A stretch of DNA of 64,000 nt from SCN-70-22 sp046327755 (GTDB lineage Bacteria; Gemmatimonadota; Gemmatimonadetes; Gemmatimonadales; Gemmatimonadaceae). The notes beneath the pieces were generated by a model. It was not told the DNA's origin, did not search any database, and saw only the letters and a list, made by a program, of their open reading frames with translations. Location of the stretch: assembly GCA_046327755.1 (NCBI GenBank), contig JAXLXW010000004.1, forward strand, positions 62,001 to 126,000. The letters run 5' to 3'. Shown here piece by piece: positions 55,189 through 63,622 of this stretch; the first letter of the stretch is position 1, and each line of letters starts with the position of its first letter. A program made the position numbers and the translations under genes.

Positions 55189-56228
55189 GCCGGGCCTAAC
55201 GATTCTGCCAGGGCCCGCTCGACGCGCGACGTCGCGCTCGTTTCGTCCAGCGGGTCGCGGCGCAACCGATGCCGCAACGCCATCGGCGCCACGTGCCGCA
55301 CGTGATCGCGCGTGACCGCGGTCGCCCCGCGCAGCGCCGCCAGCGCGCGCGCCGCCCGATACACCGTCAGCTCCCCGCGCACCCCATCGGTGCCGAGCCG
55401 CGCGCATAGCGTGGCAATGTCCGACACGACCTCGGCCGCCACCGTCACCTGCGACAAACGCTCGCGTGCGTGGACGATCTGCCGGCGAACCGCCAAGTCT
55501 TGCTTGTGCCACCGCGCGTTGAACGCCTCGGGGTCGCGATCGAACGCATCTCGCCGGAGGATCACCTCGACGCGCACCTTGGGATCCGTCGGCGTCAGGA
55601 CTTCCACAGCGAGTCCAAAGCGATCCAGCAACTGCGGACGCAGGTCCCCCTCCTCGGGGTTGCCGCTCCCCACCAGGACAAAGCGCGCCGGGTGACGAAT
55701 CGAGATCCCCTCGCGCTCCACCACGTTCTCGCCCGAGACAGCGACGTCGAGGAGGAGGTCGACCAGGTGATCGTCGAGAAGGTTCACCTCATCGACGTAG
55801 AGCCACCCCCGGTTGGCACGCGCGAGAAGCCCGGCCTCGAAAGCCTTCTCGCCCGACCGCAGCGCCCGCTCGATGTCGAGCGTCCCGGCCACGCGATCCT
55901 CCGTCGCACCCAGCGGAAGGTCCACGACCGGGACCACGGATTTCCGGGATCGGATCTTCTCGCCAGCATCGGTCCGCGCGCGACAGTCGTCGCAGCGCTC
56001 GCCATTGGCGTTGGGGTCGCAGCCGTATCGACACCCCTCGGCGACGGCGATGGGGGGGAGGAGCTCTGCTAACGCTCGGACCGCCGTCGATTTTGCCGTC
56101 CCGCGGTGCCCGAGAATGAGCACTCCGCCAACCAATGAATCCGTCGCCGCGATCAGGAGGGCGAGCTTCATCTCGTCCTGCCCAACGATCGCTGCGAAAG
56201 GATAGCGATGCCGCACAAATCCTCTCAC
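55185..56228 (-). CDS. bchI: Magnesium chelatase ATPase subunit I
   Basis: The protein is 347 residues from GTG 56228; a second in-frame GTG at 56216 (start of RHRYPFAAIVGQDE) has AGAGGA close by and fits other BchI starts better. YPFAAIVGQDEMKLALL leads to Walker A GHRGTAKSTAVRALAEL. The cluster EGCRYGCDPNANGERCDDC holds four Cys found in many BchI. GWLYVDEVNLLDDHLVDLLL is Walker B. It is the first gene of the long minus-strand run and divergent from crtF. Confidence 0.96.
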   Translation of the reverse strand: MRGFVRHRYPFAAIVGQDEMKLALLIAATDSLVGGVLILGHRGTAKSTAVRALAELLPPIAVAEGCRYGCDPNANGERCDDCRARTDAGEKIRSRKSVVPVVDLPLGATEDRVAGTLDIERALRSGEKAFEAGLLARANRGWLYVDEVNLLDDHLVDLLLDVAVSGENVVEREGISIRHPARFVLVGSGNPEEGDLRPQLLDRFGLAVEVLTPTDPKVRVEVILRRDAFDRDPEAFNARWHKQDLAVRRQIVHARERLSQVTVAAEVVSDIATLCARLGTDGVRGELTVYRAARALAALRGATAVTRDHVRHVAPMALRHRLRRDPLDETSATSRVERALAESLGPA

Positions 56229-56232
56229 AAAG

Positions 56233-56281
56233 TGTCAACCAAACGGTACAGCCGGTTGACGGATGTCGCAATACGACGACA
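56233..56281. promoter_or_regulatory. Two PpsR/CrtJ-like palindromes in the bchI/crtF divergent spacer
   Basis: TGTCAACCAAACGGTACA (56233-56250) and TGTCGCAATACGACGACA (56264-56281) both match TGT-N12-ACA, the known recognition pattern of PpsR/CrtJ. Their starts are 31 bases apart, close to three helical turns. A possible crtF promoter (TTGACG at 56256 with CATAGT at 56280, 18-base spacer) overlaps the second site, so binding there would block RNA polymerase. The role is inferred. Confidence 0.6.
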
Positions 56282-56386
56282 TAGTAGCGCGTCGTCCTGA
56301 CGTTACACTACGCAGCGTCGAGGAAAACCCGGCCACGGTCGACGTGCGCGGCTTGTTGTATTCGTCGCCGCCTTGGAGAGAACCGC

Positions 56387-57559
56387 GTGGAAAGTCGCCC
56401 TGCCCGCCTCGCTTCGCTGACCGACGCCAAGACGTCGGCTGATCAGGATACGCTTTCCGATCGACTGCTCGCGATCCGCGACCGGATCTACGCGAGCCCG
56501 GTCTTCCACGAATGGGCGGCCCGCCTCCCGATCATACGGTGGGTCGCCAGGTCGCGCGCCCAGGCGCTGTTCGACCTCACGGCGGGCTTCGTCTACTCGC
56601 AGACGCTCGCGGCCTGCACCAGGCTGGACCTGTTCCGGAAGCTGGCGGCTCGCCCCATGACGACGACCGAGATGGCGCTCGATTCAGGGCTGCCGATGGA
56701 TAGCGTCGAGCGGCTGGTCGAGGCAGCCACGGCGCTCGAGCTTCTCGCCCCTCGCTCGGGCGGCCGTGTCGGGCTCGGCGCGTTGGGGGCCCCGATCCTC
56801 GCCCAGGACGCGATCGTGAAGATGGTGAGCCACAACGCCCTCCTATATATGGATCTGGCGGACCCGCTCGCCCTCCTCACCAGAACCAGCGGCTCCAGCT
56901 CGGCCGTCGGACAGTTCTTCCCGTACGCTGAGACCGCGACGCCCGAGGCGCTCTCCTCGCAGACGGTGGCAGCTTACAGCGAGTTGATGGCGCAAACCGT
57001 TGCTCCTATTGCGCTTGAAGTTCTCGATTCACGTATTTTGGAAGGTCGTTCGTGCCTTCTGGACGTCGGCGGGGGGCAAGGGGCATTCCTACGGGAGGTC
57101 GCCGGACGCTACTCCCAGATCAACCTCCGCCTCTTCGACCTCCCGGCCGTCGTCGATCGCGCGACCGCCAAGATGGGAGAAGCCGGCTTCGGCAATCGCT
57201 TCCGTGGCGTCGGCGGCGACTTCCACAGCGACCCCCTTCCCGAGGGTGCCGACGCGATCTCGCTGGTCAGGGTCCTCCTCGACCACGACGACCGGAAGAT
57301 CCTCGCCCTCCTCAAGCGCGTGCGTGCCGCGCTGCCGCGCGGAGGCTCTCTAATAGTAGCGGAGCCGATGACCGACGTCGGCGGCGCGCGGCGCGTGGGC
57401 GAGGTCTACTTCTCCTTCTACTTGAGAGCGATGGGGCGCGGGCGATGCCGGTCGACCAAGGAACTGACCGCGCTGGTGCGCGAAGCCGGGTTCCGGCGTT
57501 CCCGACTGCTCGCGACGCGGTACCCCGTCTTCGCCTCGATCCTCGTCGCCGACGCGTGA
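56387..57559 (+). CDS. crtF: Carotenoid O-methyltransferase CrtF (hydroxyneurosporene/demethylspheroidene type)
   Basis: The protein has 390 residues from GTG 56387, six bases after GGAGAG. The N-terminal dimerisation part matches the CrtF pattern (ASPVFHEWAARLPIIRWVAR, AQALFDLTAGFVYSQTLAA). The methyltransferase fold has the AdoMet motif LLDVGGGQGAFLREVAGRY and ADAISLVRVLLDHDD. The C-terminal AMGRGRCRSTKELTALVREAGF is usual. It methylates the 1-hydroxy group of acyclic carotenoids, as in spirilloxanthin or spheroidene synthesis. It opens the crtF-bchCXYZ-puf order of purple bacteria. Confidence 0.9.
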   Translation: MESRPARLASLTDAKTSADQDTLSDRLLAIRDRIYASPVFHEWAARLPIIRWVARSRAQALFDLTAGFVYSQTLAACTRLDLFRKLAARPMTTTEMALDSGLPMDSVERLVEAATALELLAPRSGGRVGLGALGAPILAQDAIVKMVSHNALLYMDLADPLALLTRTSGSSSAVGQFFPYAETATPEALSSQTVAAYSELMAQTVAPIALEVLDSRILEGRSCLLDVGGGQGAFLREVAGRYSQINLRLFDLPAVVDRATAKMGEAGFGNRFRGVGGDFHSDPLPEGADAISLVRVLLDHDDRKILALLKRVRAALPRGGSLIVAEPMTDVGGARRVGEVYFSFYLRAMGRGRCRSTKELTALVREAGFRRSRLLATRYPVFASILVADA

Positions 57560-57673
57560 TCGCTCGCGTCCGGAGACGCGCCACGCGAACGTCGCAGACG
57601 TCTGTTCTGACACGACGAGCTACACCGTCGGGAACCCCGATTCCTCGTCAGGCGATCACCGTGGAATGCGTGC

Positions 57674-57717
57674 TGTAATTGTATGTTGACAGTCTGTTGT
57701 GTCGACTTACATTGACA
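57674..57717 (+). promoter_or_regulatory. Paired PpsR/CrtJ-type sites and promoter before bchC
   Basis: TGTAATTGTATGTTGACA (57674-57691) and TGTCGACTTACATTGACA (57700-57717) both fit TGT-N12-ACA and are separated by exactly 8 bases, which as I recall is the arrangement at the bchC promoter of Rhodobacter. A possible sigma70 promoter runs through them: TTGACA (57686-57691), 16 bases, then TACATT (57708-57713). Occupied sites would then block it. The PpsR gene is not in the window. Confidence 0.75.
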
Positions 57718-57746
57718 CTCGGCATTAGGACCCACGGAGCCAACGC

Positions 57747-58694
57747 GTGGATACCACAGCGGTCGTCTTCGAACGACCTGGCACTCTCGGACTCAAGCGA
57801 CTCGCGCTTTCGCCGCCATCGGAGAGCGATGTTGTCGTGAACGTCGAGTGGACCGGCATCAGCACCGGTACCGAGCGCCTGCTGTGGAACGGAACGATGC
57901 CGGCTTTCCCCGGCATGGGCTATCCGCTGGTTCCCGGCTACGAAGCCGTCGGGCATGTGGTCGCCGCCGGAGAGCGCTCGGGGCGACATGTGGGCGACCC
58001 CGTTTTCGTCGGCGGCGCGCACTGCTTTCCCGATGTGCGCTGTCTGTTCGGGAGTTCCGCCCGTCAGCTGGTGGTCCCCGGCGCCCGCACGCAGCTCCTC
58101 GCACCCTCGTTAGGTGATCGCGCCACGTTGCTGGCGTTGGCAGCCACGGCATACAACGCCCTGCGCGGCGGACGTGGACTGCTTCCGGAACTTATCGTCG
58201 GCCATGGCGCGCTCGGACGTCTCCTCGCGCGCCTCACGATGATCCTCGATCCGGCGCGTGTCCCTACGGTCTGGGAGAAGAACGCCGATCGAATGAGTGG
58301 TGCGCACGGCTACCCGGTCATCGATGCCGACGCAGATCCCCGGCGCGACTACCCCGCGATCTGCGACGCCTCGGGCGACATGGCGCTGATCGACCCGCTC
58401 ATCGCGCGGCTCGCACCCGGTGGAGAACTCTGCCTCGCCGGCTTCTACAGCGTCGAGTCGATCGCCTTCAAGTTCACCCCCGCCTTCATGCGCGGGGCGC
58501 GCCTGCGCATTGCCGCGCAATGGCAGCCGAGCGACCTGGTCGCCGTGACCTCGCTGGCCAACAGCGGAACGCTCGTGCTGGACGACATCATCACGCATCA
58601 CACCGTCGCTGACGACGCCGCCACGGCGTACGCGACGGCGTTTGAAGACCCCTCGTGCGTCAAGATGGTCCTCGACTGGAGTAGTGTCTCATGA
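57747..58694 (+). CDS. bchC: Bacteriochlorophyllide a dehydrogenase BchC
   Basis: The protein is 315 residues from GTG 57747, with GGAG seven bases before it. The family resembles zinc-type alcohol dehydrogenases: VEWTGISTGTERLLWNG, PLVPGYEAVGHVVAAGERSG and GDPVFVGGAHCFPDV. It oxidises the 3-hydroxyethyl group of bacteriochlorophyllide to acetyl. Its stop overlaps the bchX start (TCATGA). Confidence 0.94.
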   Translation: MDTTAVVFERPGTLGLKRLALSPPSESDVVVNVEWTGISTGTERLLWNGTMPAFPGMGYPLVPGYEAVGHVVAAGERSGRHVGDPVFVGGAHCFPDVRCLFGSSARQLVVPGARTQLLAPSLGDRATLLALAATAYNALRGGRGLLPELIVGHGALGRLLARLTMILDPARVPTVWEKNADRMSGAHGYPVIDADADPRRDYPAICDASGDMALIDPLIARLAPGGELCLAGFYSVESIAFKFTPAFMRGARLRIAAQWQPSDLVAVTSLANSGTLVLDDIITHHTVADDAATAYATAFEDPSCVKMVLDWSSVS

Positions 58695-59698
58695 TCGACA
58701 TGGGCTCGACGAACGGACTCGTGCAATTGCACCGATCGCTCCGCGAGGAAGCCTCTGTCGAGGTCGAACCGGTGGCGCCGACGGACACCAAGAAGGAGAC
58801 GCAGATCATCGCGATCTACGGCAAGGGGGGAATCGGCAAGAGCTTCACCCTCGCCAACCTCTCCTACATGATGGCCCAACAGGGAAAGAAGGTGCTCCTC
58901 ATCGGGTGCGACCCGAAATCGGACACCACCTCCCTGCTCTTTGGCGGACGCGCCTGCCCCACGATCATCGAGACGTCGTCCCGCAAGAAGCTCGCGGGCG
59001 AAGACGTGCAGATCGGCGACGTCTGCTTCAAGCGCGATGGCGTCTTCGCGATGGAGCTCGGCGGTCCCGAGGTCGGCCGCGGTTGCGGCGGGCGCGGGAT
59101 CATCCACGGCTTCGAGCTGCTCGAGAAGCTCGGCTTCCACGAGTGGGGCTTTGACTACGTCCTCCTCGATTTCCTCGGCGACGTCGTCTGCGGGGGCTTC
59201 GGCCTCCCCATCGCCCGCGACATGTGCCAGAAGGTCATCGTCGTCGGGAGCAACGACCTCCAGTCGCTGTACGTGGCCAACAACGTCTGCTCGGCCGTCG
59301 AATACTTCCGCAAGTTAGGGGGGAACGTCGGCGTGGCCGGGCTCGTGATCAACAAGGACGACGCGACCGGCGAGGCGCAGGCCTTCGCCCAGGCCGCGGG
59401 CATCCCGGTCCTTGCGTCGATCCCGGCCCACGAGGACATCCGGCGCAAGAGCGCCAACTACGAGATCATTGGCTTCCCCGGCGGACAGTGGGGACCGCAG
59501 TTCGAGGCGCTCGCGCAGCAGGTCGCCGACGCGCCCCCGGTGCGTCCACGCCCCCTCTCGCAGGACCAGCTCCTCGCCCTCTTCTCCTCGCAGAGCACCG
59601 GTCGCGACGTCGTGCTGCAGCCGGCCTCGCTCGCCGACATGTGCGGCCGCGAGACGCTCGAGAAGAAGTCGCTGGAAGTCATCTACGATACGGTTTGA
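58691..59698 (+). CDS. bchX: Chlorophyllide reductase iron protein BchX
   Basis: The protein has 335 residues. IIAIYGKGGIGKSFTLANLS is the NifH-type P-loop, and the two Cys that share a 4Fe-4S cluster between monomers are in VGRGCGGRGIIHG and GDVVCGGFGLPI. The N-terminal extension of 40 residues is usual in BchX. It passes electrons to BchYZ. Three bases separate it from bchY. Confidence 0.96.
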   Translation: MIDMGSTNGLVQLHRSLREEASVEVEPVAPTDTKKETQIIAIYGKGGIGKSFTLANLSYMMAQQGKKVLLIGCDPKSDTTSLLFGGRACPTIIETSSRKKLAGEDVQIGDVCFKRDGVFAMELGGPEVGRGCGGRGIIHGFELLEKLGFHEWGFDYVLLDFLGDVVCGGFGLPIARDMCQKVIVVGSNDLQSLYVANNVCSAVEYFRKLGGNVGVAGLVINKDDATGEAQAFAQAAGIPVLASIPAHEDIRRKSANYEIIGFPGGQWGPQFEALAQQVADAPPVRPRPLSQDQLLALFSSQSTGRDVVLQPASLADMCGRETLEKKSLEVIYDTV

Positions 59699-59701
59699 AT
59701 C

Positions 59702-61354
59702 ATGGCCCCCGCGAATCCGGTAACCGCCACACCGCTCGCGGCATCCTCCACGCGAGAGATCGCGTACGATGATGCGTCCGTCACGCCGGTCGACAACGAC
59801 CGCGGGACGGGCGGGGCTCACCCTGCCGACGCCGTGCCCGAGGTCCCCAACCCCGCCGCGCTTGCGGCTGACGGAATGGGTTGCCACGCCGGCGTCGTTG
59901 AACTGCAGCGCGCGGCGCGAGCAGCCGGCAAGAGCGAGCTGCTCGACCAGTACGCGCGCGACTATCCCAAGGGGCCGCACGACCAGCCCCAGTCGATGTG
60001 CCCCGCCTTCGGATCGCTGCGTGTGGGCCTCCGCATGCGTCGCACCGCGACCATCCTCTCCGGCTCGGCCTGCTGCGTCTACGGCCTCACCTTCACCTCG
60101 CACTTCTACGGGGCGCGGCGCACGGTGGGGTACGTCCCGTTCAATTCGGAGACGCTGGTAACGGGCAAGCTGTTCGAGGACATCCGCGACGCCGTGTACA
60201 AGACGGCCGACCCGGAGCGCTACGACGCCATCGTCATCACGAACCTGTGCGTCCCCACCGCGTCCGGTGTGCCGTTGCAGCTCCTCCCGAAGGAGATCAA
60301 TGGCGTCCGCGTGATCGGGATCGATGTCCCGGGCTTCGGCGTGCCGACGCACGCTGAGGCGAAGGACGTCCTGGCTGGTGCCATGTTGCGCTACGCCAGG
60401 CTGGAGGCCGAGCAGGGGCCCGTGCTCGCCCCGCGCGGTGGCGTTTCGGAACGCCCGACGATCACCCCGGTGGGTGAGATGTTCCCGGCCGATCCGATGT
60501 CCATCGCCTCGCTCCTCGACCCGTTAGGGCTCGCCGCGGGGCCGACGGTTCCTACGCGCGAGTGGCGCGAGCTGTATGCCGCCCTCGACTGCGTCGCGGT
60601 GGCCGCGATTCATCCGTTCTACCGTGCCAGCTATCGCGAGTTTGAGGCGGCGGGACGTCCCATCGTGGGCTCTGCCCCCGTCGGCGTCGATGGCACGGAT
60701 GCGTGGCTCGAGGCCATCGGAGCCGCCGCCGAAGTCCCGCGCGCGCGCATCGACGCGGCGCGCGACAAGTGGCTCCCGATCATTCGCGCCGGGCTCGCCG
60801 CCAATCGCATCGACGCGCGCATCACGATGTCCGGCTACGAAGGCTCGGAGCTCATCGTGGCACGACTCCTCGTCGAGGGAGGCGCCGACGTGCGATACGT
60901 CGGGACTGCCTGCCCGCAGACCCCGTGGAGCGATGCCGATCGGCTCTGGCTCGAGGCCCATGGCGTGGAGGTGCAATATCGCGCCTCGCTCGAGCAGGAC
61001 CTGGCTGCGATGCACCGCCACGATCCGGAACTGGTGATCGGGACGACGCCCATTGTTCAGAAGGCGAAGGAGCTGGCCAAGCCGGCGATGTACTTCACCA
61101 ACCTCGTCTCGGCGCGCCCGCTTTTCGGGCCCGCGGGCGCCGCGTCGCTGGCTGGGATCATCAATCCGGCGCTCAAGAACCGCGAGCGGTTCGCGAGCAT
61201 GCTGGAGTTCTTCGAGGGCGTCGGGCAGGGTGCCGATGCATCGGGCTACGGCTTTGCGGCTGGCGTCCCGGTCGAGCGCCCCGAGTTCAAGGAGCGGTTC
61301 CGCCGCCACATGACGGCTCAGGCGAAGAAGCGCAAGGCGGAGGAGATGATCTAG
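59702..61354 (+). CDS. bchY: Chlorophyllide reductase subunit BchY
   Basis: The protein has 550 residues, long for BchY because of an N-terminal stretch of about 55. GMGCHAGVVELQRAARAAGK carries the first conserved Cys, QPQSMCPAFGSLRVGLRMR the next, and SGSACCVYGLTFTSHFYGA further ones. These hold the iron-sulfur cluster with BchZ. It reduces the C7-C8 bond of chlorophyllide. Its TAG stop shares one G with the bchZ GTG. Confidence 0.96.
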   Translation: MAPANPVTATPLAASSTREIAYDDASVTPVDNDRGTGGAHPADAVPEVPNPAALAADGMGCHAGVVELQRAARAAGKSELLDQYARDYPKGPHDQPQSMCPAFGSLRVGLRMRRTATILSGSACCVYGLTFTSHFYGARRTVGYVPFNSETLVTGKLFEDIRDAVYKTADPERYDAIVITNLCVPTASGVPLQLLPKEINGVRVIGIDVPGFGVPTHAEAKDVLAGAMLRYARLEAEQGPVLAPRGGVSERPTITPVGEMFPADPMSIASLLDPLGLAAGPTVPTREWRELYAALDCVAVAAIHPFYRASYREFEAAGRPIVGSAPVGVDGTDAWLEAIGAAAEVPRARIDAARDKWLPIIRAGLAANRIDARITMSGYEGSELIVARLLVEGGADVRYVGTACPQTPWSDADRLWLEAHGVEVQYRASLEQDLAAMHRHDPELVIGTTPIVQKAKELAKPAMYFTNLVSARPLFGPAGAASLAGIINPALKNRERFASMLEFFEGVGQGADASGYGFAAGVPVERPEFKERFRRHMTAQAKKRKAEEMI

Positions 61355-62808
61355 TGCTTGTCCTCGATCACGACCGCGCAGGTGGCTACTGGGGTGCCGT
61401 GTATGTCTTCACGGCGCTCAAGGGGCTGCAGGTCGTCATCGACGGCCCCGTCGGGTGCGAGAATCTCCCCGTGACGTCGGTGCTTCACTACACCGATGCC
61501 CTTCCCCCGCACGAACTCCCCATCGTCGTCACCGGCCTCTCCGAGGACGACCTGGCGAAGAACGGGACCGAGGGAGCGCTCAAGCGCGCCAACAGCACGC
61601 TCGACCCTGACCTTCCGTCCGTCGTGGTCACCGGGAGCATCGCCGAGATGATCGGTGGCGGCGTGACGCCCGAGGGGTCGAACGTCGTGCGCTTCCTCCC
61701 GCGCACCATCGACGAGGACCAGTGGCAGAGCGCGAACCGCGCGATGTTCTGGCTCTGGACCGAGTACGGGCTCAAGAAGGGCGTGGCGCCGAAGAAGCGC
61801 GAACGCCAGCCCGGGGACAAGCCGCGCGTCAACATCATCGGCCCGGCGTACGGCGTGTTCAACATGCCGTCGGACCTGGCCGAGGTGCGGCGCCTGGTCG
61901 AGGGGATCGGGTGCGAGATCAACATGGTCTTCCCGTTAGGGTCGCACCTGGCCGACATCCCGCGCCTGATCGACGCCGACGTGAACGTGTGCATGTACCG
62001 GGAGTTCGGGCGCCAGCTGTGCGAGGCGCTTGAGGTCCCCTACCTGCAGGCGCCGATCGGGTTGCAGTCGACGACGAAGTTCCTGCGCACGCTGGGCGAG
62101 CTGGCCGGTGTGGACCCCGAGCCGTTCATCGAGCGCGAGAAGCACTCGACGATCAAGCCGATCTGGGACCTCTGGCGAAGCGTGACGCAGGATTTCTTCG
62201 CCACGGCCTCGTTCGGCATCGTGGCGACCGAGACATATGCACGCGGGGTACGGCATTTCCTCGAGGACGAAATGGGGTTCCCCTGTGCGTTCGCCTACGC
62301 GCGGAAAGCGGGGGTAAAACCTGACAACGCTGCGGTACGTGCCTCCATACGCGAGCGGCAGCCCTTGGTAATGTTTGGCAGCTACAATGAGCGGATGTAC
62401 ATGGCCGAGCTCGGGGCGCGCGGGACGTACATCCCGGCCTCCTTCCCCGGCGCAATCATCCGGCGGCACACGGGGACGCCGTTCATGGGGTATGCGGGGG
62501 CGACGTACCTGGTACAGGAAGTGTGCAATGCCCTGTTCGACGCGCTGTTTCACATCCTCCCGTTAGGCGAAGCGCTGGACAAGGTGGAGGCGACGCCGGC
62601 CCGTTTGGCGAAGCCGATGCCGTGGGACGACGAGGCGCGCGATGTGTTGGAGCAGCTGGTGGAGGCGCAACCGTATCTCGTGCGGATCTCGGCGGCCAAG
62701 CGGCTGCGGGACCTCGCCGAGCAGGATGCGCGCGATGGCGGGGCGGACGCAGTGAGGCGAGAGCATGTGCTCGCGTCGCGCCGAGCCCTGGCAGGATCCG
62801 GCGTATAG
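61354..62808 (+). CDS. bchZ: Chlorophyllide reductase subunit BchZ
   Basis: The protein has 484 residues from GTG 61354, in TAGTG with the bchY stop; the open frame back to 60703 is a wrong-frame shadow of bchY. LDHDRAGGYWGAVYVFTALK, IDGPVGCENLPVTSVLHYTD, FNMPSDLAEVRRLVEGIG and GFPCAFAYARKAGVKPDN are typical for BchZ. It forms the catalytic heterotetramer with BchY and gives the bacteriochlorin ring. The last gene before puf. Confidence 0.96.
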   Translation: MLVLDHDRAGGYWGAVYVFTALKGLQVVIDGPVGCENLPVTSVLHYTDALPPHELPIVVTGLSEDDLAKNGTEGALKRANSTLDPDLPSVVVTGSIAEMIGGGVTPEGSNVVRFLPRTIDEDQWQSANRAMFWLWTEYGLKKGVAPKKRERQPGDKPRVNIIGPAYGVFNMPSDLAEVRRLVEGIGCEINMVFPLGSHLADIPRLIDADVNVCMYREFGRQLCEALEVPYLQAPIGLQSTTKFLRTLGELAGVDPEPFIEREKHSTIKPIWDLWRSVTQDFFATASFGIVATETYARGVRHFLEDEMGFPCAFAYARKAGVKPDNAAVRASIRERQPLVMFGSYNERMYMAELGARGTYIPASFPGAIIRRHTGTPFMGYAGATYLVQEVCNALFDALFHILPLGEALDKVEATPARLAKPMPWDDEARDVLEQLVEAQPYLVRISAAKRLRDLAEQDARDGGADAVRREHVLASRRALAGSGV

Positions 62809-62821
62809 ACCGCACACCGCA

Positions 62822-62840
62822 CGAGGGTCGGCGCCCCTCG
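62822..62840 (+). terminator. Weak hairpin after bchZ
   Basis: CGAGGG (62822-62827) pairs with CCCTCG (62835-62840) around 7 bases, with no T-run. It might slow polymerase or protect the bch mRNA 3' end; read-through into puf remains possible as in other crt-bch-puf superoperons. Confidence 0.4.
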
Positions 62841-63102
62841 CGGGACGGATGAGAAGGGCAGGAAGCGCTGCGATGACGCGAGAGACTCGAGGCAGGATTG
62901 CAGGATAGATGGACCGTTCGGTACGACCCATGAGGTCACCGGCGGGCAGTGTGAAGGGCAGGTTCACCCTCAGCCACAGGAGGTGACAGTTCGGCGACGC
63001 GCGTACGCGGCAGGTGCGGAAGCATCGGTCCGTACGGAACGCCAGAGACTACGCGATGCGGCACGTCTCACCCGGTAGCCTGCCCGGCATTGCAGGTTCG
63101 TA

Positions 63103-63118
63103 GCCACTGAAGAGTGGC
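63103..63118 (+). promoter_or_regulatory. Hairpin in the pufB leader
   Basis: GCCACT (63103-63108) and AGTGGC (63113-63118) form a perfect 6-pair stem with a GAAG loop, 35 bases before the pufB ATG and ahead of its GGAGG. It could protect the puf mRNA 5' end or influence initiation. Confidence 0.45.
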
Positions 63119-63153
63119 ATGGTGTTACTCCAAGCTCAGTGGAGGCAAGGTTT

Positions 63154-63282
63154 ATGGACGAAGGCATGAATGACGAAGAGGCCCGTGCCTTTCAGGGGTA
63201 CTTCGTGCGCGGCACAGTAGTGTTCACGGCCACCGCAGTTGTGGCGCATATCCTGGTCTGGATGTGGCGGCCCTGGTACTGA
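63154..63282 (+). CDS. pufB: Light-harvesting beta polypeptide, first copy
   Basis: The protein has only 42 residues. It starts at ATG 63154, eight bases after GGAGG. A short acidic N-terminus (MDEGMNDEEARAF) precedes one membrane helix with the bacteriochlorophyll-binding His in VVAHILVWMWRPWY; the WxWRPW end is typical of beta antenna chains. Position -18 from this His, usually a second His, is Gln here. It works with the adjacent pufA product in an antenna ring. TM helix near residues 18-38. Confidence 0.92.
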   Translation: MDEGMNDEEARAFQGYFVRGTVVFTATAVVAHILVWMWRPWY

Positions 63283-63306
63283 CCGACCACTACGAGGACT
63301 GACGAC

Positions 63307-63483
63307 ATGTACAAACTCTGGATCGGCCTGCAGCCCCGTTTTGTGCTGCACATCGTTCATGGAGCGCTCTCGATTGGGGTGCTCTACATCCATCTGTTCG
63401 CGTTCAAGGCTGTCGGCTACCCGGGCAGCATCAAGCAGAAGTATCCGCAGTACTTCGCGCCCGCCGCGTCTGCCACGCAGTAG
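63307..63483 (+). CDS. pufA: Light-harvesting alpha polypeptide, first copy
   Basis: The protein has 58 residues from ATG 63307, with GAGGA about 8 bases before (GAGGACTGACGACATG). It begins MYKLWIGLQPRFVLHIVHGA, as alpha chains do (KLW/KIW), and the His in VLYIHLFAF binds bacteriochlorophyll. The C-terminus (KAVGYPGSIKQKYPQYFAP) is longer and more polar than in LH1 alpha chains that end ...RFNWLEG. The gene follows pufB by 24 bases. Confidence 0.9.
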   Translation: MYKLWIGLQPRFVLHIVHGALSIGVLYIHLFAFKAVGYPGSIKQKYPQYFAPAASATQ

Positions 63484-63537
63484 GCGGGCAAGGCACCTAG
63501 CTCTCTCCGAGAGGGTGTGGCGGCTAGGGTAGCGCCA

Positions 63538-63551
63538 CGCCCGCTCGGGCG
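63538..63551 (+). promoter_or_regulatory. GC-rich palindrome between first and second puf gene pairs
   Basis: CGCCCGCTCGGGCG is a near-perfect palindrome in the 139-base spacer after pufA. In Rhodobacter a hairpin after pufBA stabilises that mRNA segment, so this may do the same. This is inferred from position only. Confidence 0.4.
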
Positions 63552-63622
63552 GCTCCCGCGGAAACGCAGGGGCCAGGGGCACTCGGGTGAGGACAACCAA
63601 CTTCCCCTAGGGGGGTCTTACC

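Larger units (their letters stand above)
62809..63153. other. 345-base spacer between bchZ and pufB
   Basis: Two hairpins lie here: CGAGGG/CCCTCG (62822-62840) soon after the bchZ stop, and one at 63103-63118 before pufB. A weak 25-codon ORF (62909-62986) ends in AGGAGGTGA; it has no recognisable pattern. No PpsR-like site is visible. The puf promoter should lie between about 62850 and 63100, but I cannot place it. Confidence 0.5.

Noticed and set aside
56228..56238. TTGACA (minus strand, 56238-56233) as -35 for bchI
   Set aside because: A -10 at the right distance would put the transcript start inside the bchI coding region, so it is more likely part of the PpsR-like site.
60703..61353. Extension of the bchZ frame 217 codons upstream
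   Set aside because: It overlaps bchY in another frame and is Arg/Gly noise; GTG at 61354 begins family-typical sequence.
62909..62986. 25-codon ORF in the bchZ-pufB spacer (MDRSVRPMRS...)
   Set aside because: It has no antenna or PufQ likeness and only a weak ribosome site; may be chance, though AGGAGGTGA at its end is notable.
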